Assembly: GCF_007565055.1 (NCBI RefSeq)
Contig: NC_044563.1
Location: 98,417,489 to 98,481,488 of the forward strand
Origin: Rhinopithecus roxellana
Lineage: Eukaryota; Chordata; Mammalia; Primates; Cercopithecidae
Reading direction: 5' to 3'
Length of the DNA stretch: 64,000 nt
In this document: in pieces, positions 31,930 through 49,191 of the stretch
How the letters are laid out: every line of letters starts with the position of its first letter
Numbering within the stretch: the stretch's first letter is position 1
The notes under the pieces: generated by a model
What the model saw: the letters and a program-made list of their open reading frames with translations, nothing else
Told to the model about the DNA's origin: nothing
Database searches by the model: none
Position numbers and translations under genes: made by a program

Positions 31930-32085
31930 AGACATCAACATTATCACTTACTGACAGATTGATTAGCCTTGATAAATTACTCAAACTCTGAACTTCAATT
32001 TCTTCAGTTCTTAAAAAGTGATAATTATATCCACCTCAGAGAAATTATGTAGGGATTGATGTTCATGTATATTAAAAATATGCTG
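31930..32085 (-). mobile_element. MIR SINE remnant, reverse
   Basis: Reverse-MIR order: 'ttatcacttactgacag', 'ccttgataaattactcaaac', 'tgaacttcaatttcttcag', 'gtgataattatatccacctc'. Confidence 0.6.
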
Positions 32086-32304
32086 CTGTTTAGAATGTTT
32101 GCTATAATTATTCCCTACTGCAGAACTTCACAGTAAACTTAATGTTTTCTTTTAGGCACACATTTTTTCATATTTATTAAGAACTTCTTGCCAGTTTGTC
32201 TCACTGACCCTTTAAACTTAAAAACAGTATCTTACTATCCTCTTCTATCATCGTGAGCATTTATCACAATTCTGAAAATATAAGAAGATAATAGAAATCA
32301 AGTT

Positions 32305-32478
32305 AGGTGATTTCAATTTCTAGCTTTACTACTTAACAGCCATATAACTTGGTGAAGTTATAAAAATTCCCTAGGCCAGTTTCTTTATTTGTAAATAGAA
32401 GTAAATTTTGTAACTCAAAGGTTATTGTAGATATTAAATTGATCAACATGTGTGATGTATTTATAAAAGTACTAGTTA
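32305..32478 (-). mobile_element. MIR SINE remnant, reverse
   Basis: 'agctttactacttaacagcc', 'cagtttctttatttgtaaat' and 'gttattgtagatattaaatt' follow reverse MIR order. The next Alu is inserted at its end. Confidence 0.55.
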
Positions 32479-32781
<303 letters not shown>

Positions 32782-33499
32782 GTACTAGTTATGTGGAAAT
32801 TGCAGCTCATAAGTTTCAACTTATTATTGTAGAGAAAACCTGTCTCTAAAATTAGCATGATCTGCTTGAATAAATAATTTTATAATTACATTATACATTT
32901 ATTATATAATAATATGATAATGAGTTAACATTATACATATCTATATATTTGAAATTCATCAAATTTATGGCTAAATGAGTTAGAGAAACACTAAACATGC
33001 AAAGGATAGAAGGGCTTTCAAAAGTCATCCATTGTTGGAAAAATATAACTGAGAAGCATCATGCGGAATTCTACAATGTATTATTAATACTATGAAAGAC
33101 CCACAAAATAATAAATAAAATTCTTGTGTATAATACCTACAGAAAAGCAGGAATGTGTTTAGCTACATAATAAGTTTACTTGACATAAAAACTATGAGAA
33201 GCTAAAAACTGTAAATACATTCTGCTGCTATTAGCTAATGAGTATATATCATGCATATGCACTGTTAATCATTAGTTTTTTGAGGAATTTGTGGAAGAAG
33301 TGATAAGATAAATAGAAACCAAAAACAGTTTAGAAACCTTTCAATTTTATAAACATTGCATTATTTATCTAGTTAAAGATAATTATGTTGAAAATAGGTA
33401 ACACTGCATTTTTTTGTGACTATCAAGAGTAATTCACTACCCTTGGAACCTGCATTTTTTGGTTTCATGAAATTCTGCAACTGGAAATCCCTAGAGTAA
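32782..33499. other. Non-coding, nothing recognised
   Basis: A+T-rich, no gene. 'attatataataatatgataa' type low complexity occurs near 32895. Confidence 0.45.
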
Positions 33500-33568
33500 A
33501 GATGTATTCTTGTTATTTTATAGATGTGGAAATTGAGGCTCAAGAAGTTGCATAATTTGCCTAAAATT
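33500..33568 (+). mobile_element. MIR core fragment
   Basis: 'ttttatagatgtggaaattg', 'aggctcaagaagttgcataa', 'tttgcc' is the MIR core, cut by the Alu that follows. Confidence 0.6.
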
Positions 33569-33940
33569 GTACAATTATTTTTTTTTTATTTTATTTTATT
33601 TTATTTATTTATTTATTTTATTTATTTATTTTATTTATTTATTTTATTATTGTTGAGACAGGGGCTTCTTTTGTTGCCCAGACTGGAGTGTAGTGGTACA
33701 ATCATGGCTCATTGCAGCCTCTGTCTCATGCTGTACTCAAGTGATCCTCTCACCCCAGCCTCCCGAGTAGCTGGGACTACAGACGCGTACCACCATGCCT
33801 GGCTGATTTTTGTATTTTTTATAGAGATCGGATTTCTTTCTGTGTTACCCAGGCTGGTCTTGAACTACTGAGCTCAAGCAATTCACCTGTCCTGGCCTCC
33901 AAAAGTGCTGTTTATAGGTGTGAGCCACTGCACCCAGCCT
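33569..33940 (-). mobile_element. Old Alu (J type), reverse, with (TTTA)n tail
   Basis: The T-rich tail has become a TTTA/TTTTA microsatellite (33570-33650). The Alu body 'gagacaggggcttcttttgt' to 'cactgcacccagcc' is quite diverged. 'tacaattattt' upstream and 'tacaattgttt' downstream form a target-site duplication. Confidence 0.9.
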
Positions 33941-34429
33941 ACAATTGTTTTATATAACAATTCTCAGCTACCTAACATGAGCTTACCATTATGTTAGTAG
34001 ACACAAAGAGGAATAAAAAACTACTTGTTTCTTCAAGGAACTTCCATTTGTTCAATAAGCTTTTTAATTAGTTTTCAGAAGTATGTTGAACATGTGTGAA
34101 TTTTTCTAACTGCACAGAAAGTTCATGGATAATGATCTTGAACATTATTTTAATGCTGACTTAAATAAAAGCCATTAGCTAAATAGATATTATTGAGTTT
34201 TAATCTTCCTCTGCAATCTGTTTCCCTGTGGAAAAAAAAAATGAAAATGTTAAAGAACTTTAATTGCTTTCTCAAAACTTATATTTGTATGGTTTGAAAA
34301 TTATTCACAATATTTAAAATGTGCTTTCTAATATGATCAAATAATACTTAAGGAGCTTGCCAAATTTGTGTGCAATTACTCATTTCAGTTAGCTTTTCCT
34401 AAATAAGAAACCATCTCCCTTTACTGCCT
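33941..34429. other. Non-coding, nothing recognised
   Basis: A+T-rich sequence without gene or named repeat. Confidence 0.45.
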
Positions 34430-34690
34430 TGTAAGAATAATTTATTATTTCTCATTATTCTGTGGGTTAGTGGAAGTTCTTCTGCTGTTCCTGCATGGAC
34501 TCACTGATGTTGGTAGCCTTTAGATGAAGGGCCAGCTGAGGACTGGTTCAGCTGGGACAGCTGGTGTGTCTGGGTCTCTCTTTATCTCTCAAGGTGGCCC
34601 CACCAGGTTTTCTCCTGTGGTGGCAGCAACACCTCAGAAGACAATTCCCCAAGCACTTATAAAACGTCTATTGGTTTATTGGTATCACTT
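34430..34690. mobile_element. Possible old LTR or DNA-transposon remnant
   Basis: 'tttctcattattctgtgggt', 'ggttcagctgggacagctgg' and 'ggtctctctttatctctcaa' resemble an old interspersed repeat and stand out by composition. I cannot name the family. Confidence 0.3.
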
Positions 34691-35339
34691 AGGTTGATGT
34701 CCAATTGACTAAAGCAAATCTGTTGGCAAAGCCCAGAATCAGTGTGGGAAGGGCCTACACAAGACCATGGATGGATTTTTTGCTCCAGATAATTCTACTG
34801 GCCAAATTAAGAGATTTTAAAATAACAGTTCTGGAAGGGACAGTAAAAACCATTAATATTTTTTTGATCGACAAACTGATGCACAGAAAAAGGTAATTGT
34901 CCAATATTAAAAGTCAAATTACCAGAGAGCTAGATTTAATATTAGGTGAGTTATAAAGGCTAAAACACTTTTAGTGATATTCCCCAGTGTTTGGGGAAAA
35001 AGAGTTACTGAAAAGAGTTCATCATATTACTTTAGTTAGAAAATGAAGATTTTTCAGTAATATTTGAAGAAACTCAGAGAATAAATATTTCTCACTATTT
35101 GGCAAAATGTATTGCTGGCAGAAATATATATATGTTTGTGTGTGTATGTCTATGTATATACATGTATTGTGTATGTACATATATGTGTATTTGTATGTGT
35201 ATTGTATAGACTGTCTGTTCTCATTATGCCCAGTAATGTTCTATAAAGACTGTGATGTCACCACAAACACTGAATTAGCAAATACTGAGCTGTTGCTCCT
35301 CAGGGGAAGAACTATGTATATACTTACCTGTAAAAGATT
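34691..35339. other. Non-coding with TG/TA-rich run
   Basis: 35126-35210 is an alternating purine-pyrimidine tract ('atatatatgtttgtgtgtgt' and onward). No gene. Confidence 0.5.
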
Positions 35340-35520
35340 ATCATCTTAAATCTTAAAAACAACTCATCCTAGTAGATTCTATTGCTTTAAAATAAAACAA
35401 AGTTTAGATGTGTTCAGTAATTTGCCTGAGGCCACCCCACTAACAAGTAAAAGAGTTAGAATTCAAACCCTGTCTGACTAAACCCAGTCCAGAGCTTCTT
35501 GCACTATATTGTACTGCCAT
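35340..35520 (+). mobile_element. MIR SINE remnant
   Basis: 'ttcagtaatttgcctgaggc', 'caccccactaacaagtaaaa', 'agttagaattcaaaccctgt' and 'ctgactaaacccagtccag' follow MIR order closely. Confidence 0.8.
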
Positions 35521-36440
35521 CTCCATCCCCTGTTCATCTCAGTATGAGAGCTGAAACAAGGAGGCAAAGTGTTGCTCTGTTTAACCTCAGTTAGATAGGT
35601 GCTCTTGCATTGAAGCAAATATTTTTTCTGTTCCGCACATGTCTGAAAGGGAAAGTGCTTTGAGTATTGCTTTTTAGGGCTCCACATAAATATTAGCAAC
35701 TAGGCCAATTTGCAAATACAGAATCTGGGAATAATGAAGATTGACTATATCTAAATAATAAGAATTATTCTATTATGAATGTACTCAATGGAGCAAAGAT
35801 GTGATGTGTAAAAGGAATATGATAGGGGAGTCATAAGCTTACCCCATGCGTGATATGTCCAACATAATTTCAGACATTTGTCTCTGTTTCCATACCTAAT
35901 CAAAGTAGCATTAATTTATGGAAGGAGTTGCTTGTAGGGAAAGGAGTAAGCAAATTGTACTCAGTGAGAACTGAGATTATAGCTTAAAATCAAGAGAAAG
36001 GATGGAAAATTTTAAAATTAGGTAAATTACTATCAAATAGCAAGAACCTAGAATCTTTTCTTATTGGAACTAATTGTTTTTAATCCCAATATTTTCTTAG
36101 ACTAACATTGAGTGTGAGCAGAGCATTCACACTGATGACCCCATGTCACGTTACACACAAATTTTGAGATGAAATTCACATTCGCTGATTCTAAGAACTA
36201 GGGATAGGCAAAAAATATACACATAGTACATCAAAATATTACAAATGGAATATTGTTGGGCTACACAATGAAAAACATTTCTATTTCAAAATTTCTTTTA
36301 AGTGTATTCTGAAATCTCAGAAGTTTCAAATAATGTTATCAAATGGAAAATACGTAATATTCACTACAAATGAGATCTGATTACATGCCAGAGTTTTCTT
36401 ACTCATAGTGGAAATTATTTTTATACATTAGAAAGCGTCG
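35521..36440. other. Non-coding, nothing recognised
   Basis: No gene or named repeat. Confidence 0.45.
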
Positions 36441-37694
<1,254 letters not shown>

Positions 37695-37905
37695 GTACTT
37701 ACTTTATGCCAGGTAGCATAGCTAAAAAAAAAAGCTCATATATTTTCTCATCTAATTCATAAAAAAATGAGAAATATTTAGCAATTTTCCTTATCTTATA
37801 AATAAAAAATAAGAAATATCATATAACGTTGCCAATGTAAAAAAGCTGAGAAGTGGCAGAACCTTGGTTCAAAACTGGTATGATGTGCTCTTAGTCACTT
37901 TGTAA
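37695..37905 (+). mobile_element. MIR SINE remnant
   Basis: 'caggtacttactttatgcca', 'ggtagcatagct', then 'aaaagctgagaagtggcaga' and 'accttggttcaaaactggta'. The order is that of MIR, with an A/T-rich expanded middle. Confidence 0.6.
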
Positions 37906-39123
37906 AGCATTTCCCAGATTCAAAATATTTTTCCTGTAATGTTTTATTTTCATATTTTGGTTAGAATTTGTAAAAGTAGCACTAAAAGGTTTTCTAGATA
38001 TAGTAAATATAAGCCATGAAATTAGGCCCATGTTTGATTAAGATATTGATGAATCATATTTTATTCATTTTTTAGACATAGTAAAGAGAAGCCTAATTAT
38101 GCTGTCCATACTCAATTTTTACTAATTGTATAACAATTTAGGAGAGGAAAGCATTGGAGAAAGGGAAAAAAACTTGTGGAGAAAGTTGAGAAGAGTGATT
38201 GAGAAAATACTTGAAGCATTTTCTTTAATTCACAGTTGAAACCATTTGCTGTGAATTTTCAATGGTAGAGAAAACTCATTACCAGATGAATATTTCCTTT
38301 AGGAGATGGAAGAGTGAACCATCAATACAAGATTTCTTTTGTCTAATAGCTTTTGTAAAAAGCAAAAACAACCAAAAGATAAAAACAAGTAATTTTAATA
38401 AGAGTAACCAAATACAATTATGGCCTAAACTTAATCCAACAATTTTCAAATGTTATGAGCAATGAAAAAACTAAAGATCTTCAAGTGAAGCAACAAAACC
38501 TTGAAAATTATTTTTGCTACCCTGAACCTGAAGATAAGTTAACTGAGTTTATGTCCCTAGGTTCCTTTTTATATAATGGAGCAATATGGGAGTGTATGTC
38601 TGTTAGGAAGAAATTAGAAAAATAGGGAAAGCGTGCAAAGGGAGTGATTGTCTTCGATATAAGCCAAGACTGCAGGGTTGCCCAATTATTTAAATAGGCC
38701 TTGCATATCTCCTTTGGGAATGGGATGCATCTTCAAGTAGTATGAGTTGCAGTATAGAAATACTAAGAACTTCTAAGACGAGGTAACAAAGCACAATTAT
38801 TCAATTAAATGACATATATTTCTTCAGTTGATTTAGTATTCCAATCTTCACTCAGGCCTTAGAAAGATAAATAAAATATGAAATACCCAGCTCTAAAATT
38901 TATTCTAAATTGCTAAGATTAATAGCTAACAAAAGAAATTGCCCACAGTGTATTTGCCCCAAAGAGCTGTCTGAACAATTTCTGAAGACAGCATAATGAA
39001 AAGAAAAAAAGTATATGGATAGTCAAAATATACCAATTAAGGAGGGGAGGAGAAAAACAAAAGTTGAATATAACAAGGAAGAAAGATACTCAGCTATAAA
39101 ATAATAAAATAGATAAAGGGTAA
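37906..39123. other. Non-coding, nothing recognised
   Basis: No gene, Alu or LTR. The open frames of up to 67 codons are featureless. Confidence 0.45.
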
Positions 39124-39564
39124 TGATATGGTTAGGCTTTGTGTTCCCACCCAGATCTTATCTTGAATTGTAATCCTTATAATTCCAGTGATCCACATGG
39201 GTCAAGGGTAGGACCAGGTGGAGATAATTGAATCATGGGCCCTGTTTTCCCCATGCTTTTCTCATAATAGTGAGTGAGTTCGCATGAGATCTGATGGTTT
39301 TATAAGGGCCTCTTCCTTCTTTGCTCGGCACTTCTCCTTCCTGCTGCCTTGTGAAGAAGGTGCCTTGCTTCCCCTTTCCCTTCTACCATGATTCTAAGTT
39401 TCCTCTTGATCAGCAGTCCAATGCTTTACCTCCGACCTATACGCCCTCCATATGATTGTAAATTTCCTGAGGACTCCCCCCAGTCATGCTGAACTGTGAG
39501 TCAATTAATCCTCTTTCCTTTATAAATTACCCAGTCCCAGACAGTGTGAAAACGGACTAATACA
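39124..39564 (+). mobile_element. MST-type MaLR LTR, solo, complete
   Basis: Begins 'tgatatggttaggctttgtg' and ends 'acggactaataca', with the characteristic 'gtgagtgagttcgcatgaga', 'cttctgccatgattctaagt'-like and 'caattaatcctctttccttt' segments. Its length of 441 bp fits MST LTRs. The five-base duplication 'ggtaa' lies on each side. No internal region is present, so it is a solo LTR of a non-autonomous ERVL-MaLR element. Confidence 0.93.
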
Positions 39565-42500
39565 GGTAATTATCCCAGTTGTTTTGCTCTGTAGAAGTAC
39601 CTGATAAAATTATAAATGTTTAAATATGTAACACAATGATAACTGGACTTCCATTTAGTACTGTGTGTACTGACTACTCTGAAGAATACTCTGGAACAAA
39701 GTTATATCTGGTATAAATTACAGTCCATCTGTGCTCTGACAGGAAATCTAGTAGCCTCTCAGCAAGCAGACAGAAAATAGTTGACACAGAAGAGTAGTAA
39801 GCATTGAGCTAACGCAAAGCCATAGATTTGTCTGGTTGGTTTTGGAAAGAAAATGCACTGCATATAGAACATAAACCTTGGCAAGGGACGAGTGGTTTTT
39901 CTTAACCTGAGACCTCAAGGTAAGCCAGTAACCTGAAAGGTGCTCAGATGGTCACAGGTTAATAGGATTATTTGACTCGGGGAAGCAAATGCAAATCCTC
40001 TGTGCAGAAAACTAACTCCAAGGTTGGCCCTCAAGATGCTCACACATAAAGATGAACTAAATATGATCTTCAAATCAGAGATCACGTGGTTCTGAAATAA
40101 ATTAGCTATAATGAGTAACAGTTGGCAGAAACAACACTCAGAAGTTTTAGTTTCCAATCCCAAATAATTTTAGATATCGGGATAACCAATAACAGTATAT
40201 AACATTTTGACATTCAGTGGGTAACTAGAAATAAAACTAATTTAGGAGAGAAGAATGTATGAGTGATAAAGATTTCATTTTCCTGAAAAATATGTAGTTT
40301 TTTTTTTTTAAATAAACCTTTTGAAAAGAAGGAATAAACAAGTATGCCTGGGGCAGAAATTTGAGGAATAATCAGAAGAGTATGGTGTTGCCAAAATCAA
40401 GGGGGAAATTCTAAGAGGAAAGTTGTGGTCAATAGTGTCATGAAGTAAAAACTCAAACATATAGGCAGGCCACCAAATTTAATGCTGAAGTCGTTTTAAT
40501 CTTCTTCTCTTGTCTGTGCAGAGGCTCCTGTATTTGCCAGTCAAAGCAGCCACAGTAGGAAAGTATAAGAATGAGAAATTATTGAATTTTCCTTTTCAAA
40601 ATTACTGATAGAAGAAAAGGAAAACAAAAACATGAAAAATTATATATGTTATTCCAAGTCATTAGAGGAAATTTTGATGTTATTTAGCCATGATATTGCT
40701 TTGCTCTGCAAAGGTATGATCTTTATTCATTTGTCCTATAGCGTCTTTTCAAGGCCAGTCTCTTTTACTTTTATTCCCAAAGGATAGTTGTGGCTCTACC
40801 CAGTGCTCATAAGTAGTTGTCACAACAACCAGGAGCTCTGTCAACACAGGTCTTTTTGTTTTAGAAGTCAATTTAAGGCAGAAAGTCAATACCATAGTTT
40901 CTAAAGACAATTTTCATTGAATTGCCCATTGCTGACGTTTTTCTTTTCAACCTCTTTTCCTTCAGATCGATTTTTAAACTCTCTTTTTTATTTCAAAACT
41001 CTTGAAATGAAATAATTGCATTAAGTTGGGTGCACTTTTCTAAAACTGAAAGGAAAATAAATACGAAAAGTCAACTGGGAGTTCATTTAAAAGGATCATC
41101 AGCCCACCAACAGAACTGACATTTCTCAGAGAAAACACGAGAATGTTTTAGGTGGTTAATCCTGACAAAAATTGAGGAAAAATATATATTGCTAATCCAT
41201 TACTGGTATCATTTCTGGAATATGAATGAATGTTAAATATCAAAAAGTAAAGCACTATTTAAATATTAAGGACATCTTGTAGAGAATTACTGAGAGAATA
41301 CATTTTTCCCTCGTATGTAGTGTTATCTAAATCAATCTCCAGGACTACACTGTCATGTTTCTAAGCAAGGGATTCAGGAGACCTAAAATGACAGCTTTCA
41401 TTTAATATTGTGACAGAAGAGTTCATCTCAAAAACACTGTACACTTTTCTTGGGCCTACATTTTTCTATGCTTCCTTTCTAACTATTCTTTTAACATTTG
41501 AGATTGCGGGGCTAAGTTTTGTTTTAATACCTACTGAACAACAACAACAAAAAGCTTCCATGGTACTAAACCACATTAGATGAATGATTGAATATGCCTG
41601 ATTATTAATATATAGCAATATCACCTCTGAAGTACATATTGTCATTTTAGAGTTGCAAGAACTAAATTTTAGTGCATATTCTCAAAGAATATTACTAGAT
41701 ATTATAATTTAAATATTTTAATGAAAGTAGTACTTGACTCATTTTATGTACTGAACAAATGTTTGTCTTTTGTGTGTCAGGCAATGTGATAGATGCTTCT
41801 GATAAAATAGAAGAGAAGACCAGCAAGGCCCTTGCCCCAATAGAATTTAAACTCTAATCAATATGAATTAATAAATTTTCTGTAGGTTTCCAAAGTTATT
41901 TGGAATCTGCAGATAATAGTGAGAGAATGAATGAACATAGGTGTGCATAAATGTGTATTCAGGTAATAAAAATCATTATTCCACCAATTTGAAAACATTA
42001 TCTGTCTTTAGTATTTAGCTATAATCTACAATCTATTTACAGTTAGCTGGTGGACAAATATTTATATAACATCACTTATAATGAAAAGGAAACTGTACTA
42101 AGTGCTGCAGGAACTATTAAAAGAAAGAAAGATGCAGCTCTCAGGGGACAGAAATAGATATTATATTATGCATGAATGGTACAAGTAGTAGCTGTCAATA
42201 GAATTTAAAGGAGGAAGCTGTTGTTTTAGGTAGGATGAAGAGAGCAGTTTTTAAAAAAAAGAAGTGGGATTTGATGTGTCTCTTTAAGAATGGGTAGAAT
42301 TTCAGTACTTGGAGAGAAAAACAATAGCTGTATGTGGATAAAAAGGAGGATAGAAAGGCATTATTTCCCCTAATAATTTTATATTTTGTGGATGAACAAA
42401 AATTGAACACTAAGTTTTAACAGGAATTTTGTGAAATTATGTATTTCCTTGAATATGTTTAAATTGAAATGTTTTTAATTATCAGTTTAAATAGAATTAA

Positions 42501-45368
42501 GATGTATAATTTTTAAAGATTCTTAATATTGATGTCATTAAATGGGATTGTTATATCATTTTCATAAATATGGCCAATGGAATTCAAAGGCATAAGCAAC
42601 TTGATAATCACTATTTTGTATTTAAAAAAATGGTTATGTTTATCTTTAACAGTCAGAAATTATAAATTATTTTTCTCCATGAACTCAAATTTTCACTTCA
42701 CTTTCCCCTGCAGGATTCTAGATTAATGTAACATATTTCATTCTTGAAATTCTTTTGTTGACATCCTACCTTTTCATGGTTCTCAGTAGTTCTGTAGAAT
42801 TTACTTTGACCATTAGACTCTAAATCTTAATACTTCTGAATTATATAATCATTATAACATAAATACACAATTGATGAAAACTATATACATTTATATTTAA
42901 ATTGTGACAAGTTAATAACAAAATATTATTTGTAATACATCTGTTAATGAGATAAATGAGGCTTATTTTGCTAAATTCAGTACCATGGATAAATATTAAT
43001 TATTGTTAGGAAAAGATATGTATCAGTATTAATTCTATCTTTTTTTATAAATGTGAGTGCTGAAGAAAAATTATTTACACGAATAAGTAAATGAACATAA
43101 AAAGTGTTTTAAAATAGCAATGCCACTTAACTTTTTGAAATCCTTCAGTATTACATATTAAAATTTGATAGAGATTTATCATCAAAAGTCATTTTTAGTT
43201 ATCAATCAGATTACACTCAAGGCTCACACATGAAAAGACTCAAGAGGTTGAGAAGTAATGCGTTTCTTCTATAAAATATAAAAACAGTAATTGTAAGAGA
43301 AAGTTAATTGGGAATTGGGAAATGATAAAGGAAAATCTGTATATCTAATATGGATATGTTATCATGTAGGAATTTTAGAAAAAAATAACTGTTCACTGAG
43401 GCTCCGAAAACTGATTTCCTTAAAGCTATTCTTACCAATACTATAAAGTCCTTGAAATGCCTTTGTAAACCTAAGGGAGTGCCCATTCTTGAGTTTGAAG
43501 CCCATGAGAAGAGCAGCATATTATGGGACCATATAGCCTTGGTGTAGTGAGTCATTTCAAGAGACTTAGTGAAGGAAAAACTTGAAGTCTGAGGAATTGA
43601 GCAAATAAAGTTCGAGTTAGGAGAAAAAGTAATTCTCAAGACAGCGGGTGGTTGCACTTGCAGGTCTAGTAGGTGAGCAAGAACCTTATGTACTGTAAGA
43701 AGGAATTGTAAGAAGTTTTGTGCCATCTGAGGTAGAGTGTATAAGACAGAGCGTGTTGAATAATGTCCCTAGAGAGGTGTTTGGAAACAAATGAAGTCAG
43801 CCTTGGAAGTTAGGCTATGAAATACAGACTTACCTTTGGACAGTGGTAAACTACTAAAATGTTTTTAACAGTTATTTTGTTTTTGTCTTTTTAAGACTTT
43901 CTTGCGGCAATAAGGAAACTACATTCCAGGGGAATATGAGATAACAGGAAGATCTTTTAGCAGGTGCTAGGGGTTAAAAACAAAGAAAGGATAGTTGCTT
44001 GAAATGAGCTGACAGCAAAGAAGATGGAAACAATTAAGTTTGAGGAATATGAAGGATATAAAATTGCCCAACATAAAAATTAATAGTGGAGGGTGAGGAA
44101 AATTAATTTTTTTCCAGATATTATTGAGAAGTCAAAATGAGACCAGATATGGAGCTTTGGATATAAGTTGAATGAATAGTGACTCTATTCCCTAAATATT
44201 TAGAAACATTTGACATTTTTTAATCAGTGAGAGTAATATGATAGAAATGGCATTCTATGAGCATTAACATTATTAGACTATGCCATTACGATTGAAGAGT
44301 CTGGAGGAAGTGAGTATATCTTGAACTGAGACTAGCATGAATTATGCTACATGCAAGGAGTAAAAAGGACAGTTTTGATTCAGTGGGTGTTACAAAATAA
44401 AGCATGAAATGATACAAATTCAACCCTTCAGGATTTTTTTTTTTTTTCTATTTTAATTATATGCTGGTCACTGCCTTTGCACAGAGCAATGAACAAGACA
44501 CCTCTGTAACCTAATGAAGCTTAAGGTCTGGTGGATAAGAAAGCAATGAAATATATATGTGCATATATTTACAATGGCTATGTGTCTTATGAGAGAAATA
44601 TTAATAAAAGTTGTCATGAGAACTGGTAACAAAAGGACTTAAATACTTTGGAGAAATGAGAAGGACAATTAAAGAAGTAAAAGAATGAGATGTACACTCA
44701 AAGATGCCCTAAATCGTCACAAAAACAGAAGGGTCTAGTATTGCTAGACACACGGAAATTAGGAGCAGAGATTATTTTAAAGGAAAAAATGGTTGATTTA
44801 GTTTTTGTTCTGTGTGAAGTGATATTAGTGAGTCAACATCGAAACATGCATTAGATAGCTGGATATGGAGGACTAGAGCTTAAAAATAGATAGAATGCGA
44901 GTGTCTTCCAAATAAAGAATGTCGTGCAAAACCAGGACATGCAAACTTCAGAAAAGAATATAAAACTTTTAATGTAAACCAATATAAATTATTTAAAAAT
45001 TATTTCTTCGTATATAAATATATTGTAGTAGACGGCACATTTCTCATGAATTTTTAAGAAGTACTGTTAACTTTGTTTTATGTATCCAAACATTGTATTT
45101 TTCTATTCTTTTCAGGAAAGAAATATTTACTGTCTTTAAATATAAGGAGTATTGCAGTAAACAAACACATAAGGAATACTACAAGGAATAATTCATTTTT
45201 TATAAAGTTTAAACTTTAAATCAGGAAATTAGATATATCTTATGAAGCTTAAGATATTTAGAAAGAAGAAGTAGAAGGTAAAGTAAAAGACATCCTCTGG
45301 CCAACACGTATTAACTGATTGGACTTACCCTCCTGCCTAAAGCAATTTTTAAAAAGTTTATGAATATA
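39565..45368. other. Long A+T-rich gene desert
   Basis: Nearly 6 kb without Alu, LTR or clear gene. About 41745-41860 ('gtcaggcaatgtgatagatg', 'cttgccccaatagaatttaa') and about 44460-44560 ('acctaatgaagcttaaggtc') resemble decayed L2 pieces. The longest open frame, 140 codons at 43304-43726 reverse, has no domain, signal or compositional support and is taken as chance. Confidence 0.5.
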
Positions 45369-47318
<1,950 letters not shown>

Positions 47319-49191
47319 TACAAATTAATTTTTATTCTGTAAATAAGTATGTATGTGTGAAGACAGAGTAATCAAGGAAATAATTTTATGCTTCCTCTAT
47401 TCAGAAGCTTGTCTTATGTAGTGACATACTTTAAATATCAGTTTTTAAACTAAAAGAAGATGATTGATTTTTCTGTATATAAAAATGATCCTTCTCACTA
47501 AAATGTGGTCAAATAAAAAGTAAAACTATACCATATACTGCAAAATTATAATATTATGATGATCATAGTGAATTTTTGAAGCTCTCTTTACTAATTTCTT
47601 TAACTGGTTTGTAATTTTCCTCCATATTATAGCAGACAGATGCAGCTGTTGAAAGAAGACTTGGAGAACACATTGTGGCTTATCCAGCATAAGTGTGCTA
47701 AGTGTTCCTTGGACTCTATTAGTGATTTCCATATTCAGCATGTAACTTTGGGGAGTATCTTATGCTGCCTTTGAACGTAATCACAATTTTTTGAAGTGTG
47801 CTCAATTTATAAAATTAAACAGCTGTTCCATCTAGGGGAATTGGGGATAAATGAGCACATGTTATCATTGGAAGTGGATGATATAGCCCTCGATATCATT
47901 TTTCTAAAGAGATGCAAACTTTCATTTTAAATCATGAATCCACCAATCAAACAATTTCATTGATGATCTAGTTTGAAGGTATTTCAGTATGAACATATTT
48001 GTCAAAACTGGCAAATAGTTTTAAATATATTTACAGGTGACAATGAGTGTGGAAAAAAAAGATGTCTAAGTTTCTAAGTATTATGGCTATGACTTCTTGG
48101 TCCCTTGAAATATAATAGGAAAAGGTGTCTGTTTCTTTATGTTATAAGCATTGAAATCAAATTACATACTCAGAGTGTTTTGGGACCTTGACCAAAGTTA
48201 TTTATGCAGTTTTACTATTAGGAAACTATAGATTCAGTTCGGGGAAGTGGAAACTGTATAAATTTGGATTAATTCGAGAATGTTGGATTGGAATATGGAG
48301 TGTTTTTCCCCCAAACAAAACAAATAATAACCTATAGAAAATATGTTATAATATGTATATATTTACTTTAAAAAGTTTAATCAATTGTTACCACTGGAGA
48401 TTGGTAACCAACTCATTTCACCTAAAAAGTCACAACTTGTGGGTAACAACTGTAGTTGGCTTAGTATTGTATTATCATAAACTAGCATTTACAGAGCATT
48501 TTGCTTTATTTTTTATTGGGAATATTTTGGAATAAACACAGGGCCATATGCAAGATAACCAAACATTCTGCTAGGAGTTATTTTTAAAATTTAATGACTC
48601 AGCTTGAGAACGGAAATCATGCAGAAAAATGTATGCAAGAATAAGTTAACAGTGTATGTTAGGAAGACAAATCATGATTTTGAGTAAAGTAGAGTAGTCC
48701 CTTCTAAAAGCAGTAAATGTGTGGGTCAGGTTGGAAACTGGCTAATAAATACTTCGCCTATTTGTGTTTCCCTTCTCTTGGCTGATCTGTGTTCTTCAGT
48801 TGATTTAGCTCCCACAGCTTCCTTTTGTTGCTCCAACACTGCGGTCAACTTCTATTGTCTTTATTGGGCTTAATTTGTTTTTATTTATAGCATCAAATGT
48901 TTTTCTAAACCCTATGAAATAGTATAGTAATATCAAGCACATCTAGCCTTTGCACTTTCTATGCATTATATATATATATATTTAATGTTTACTTATTAAG
49001 TAAAAATACATTTAATCTAGTTTCATTATAGTTTCTACAATGTCTTACAACATTATTTCTAGAATTTAGACATTACATATTTTCCATAGGCTTCATACTC
49101 ATGTTCAGTGCTATATACCAGCTTCTAGAATATTACTTGATATTACTTGGTATATAGTAGGAAATCAGTATATATATATATATATATATAT
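47319..49191. other. Non-coding, (TA)n tracts at its end
   Basis: No gene recognised. TA microsatellites are at about 48967-48981 and 49169-49190. About 49110-49170 resembles an L2 or MIR tail. Confidence 0.45.

Noticed and set aside
43304..43726. 140-codon frame on the reverse strand
   Set aside because: It contains no known motif, signal or domain and lies in old non-coding sequence; most likely chance.
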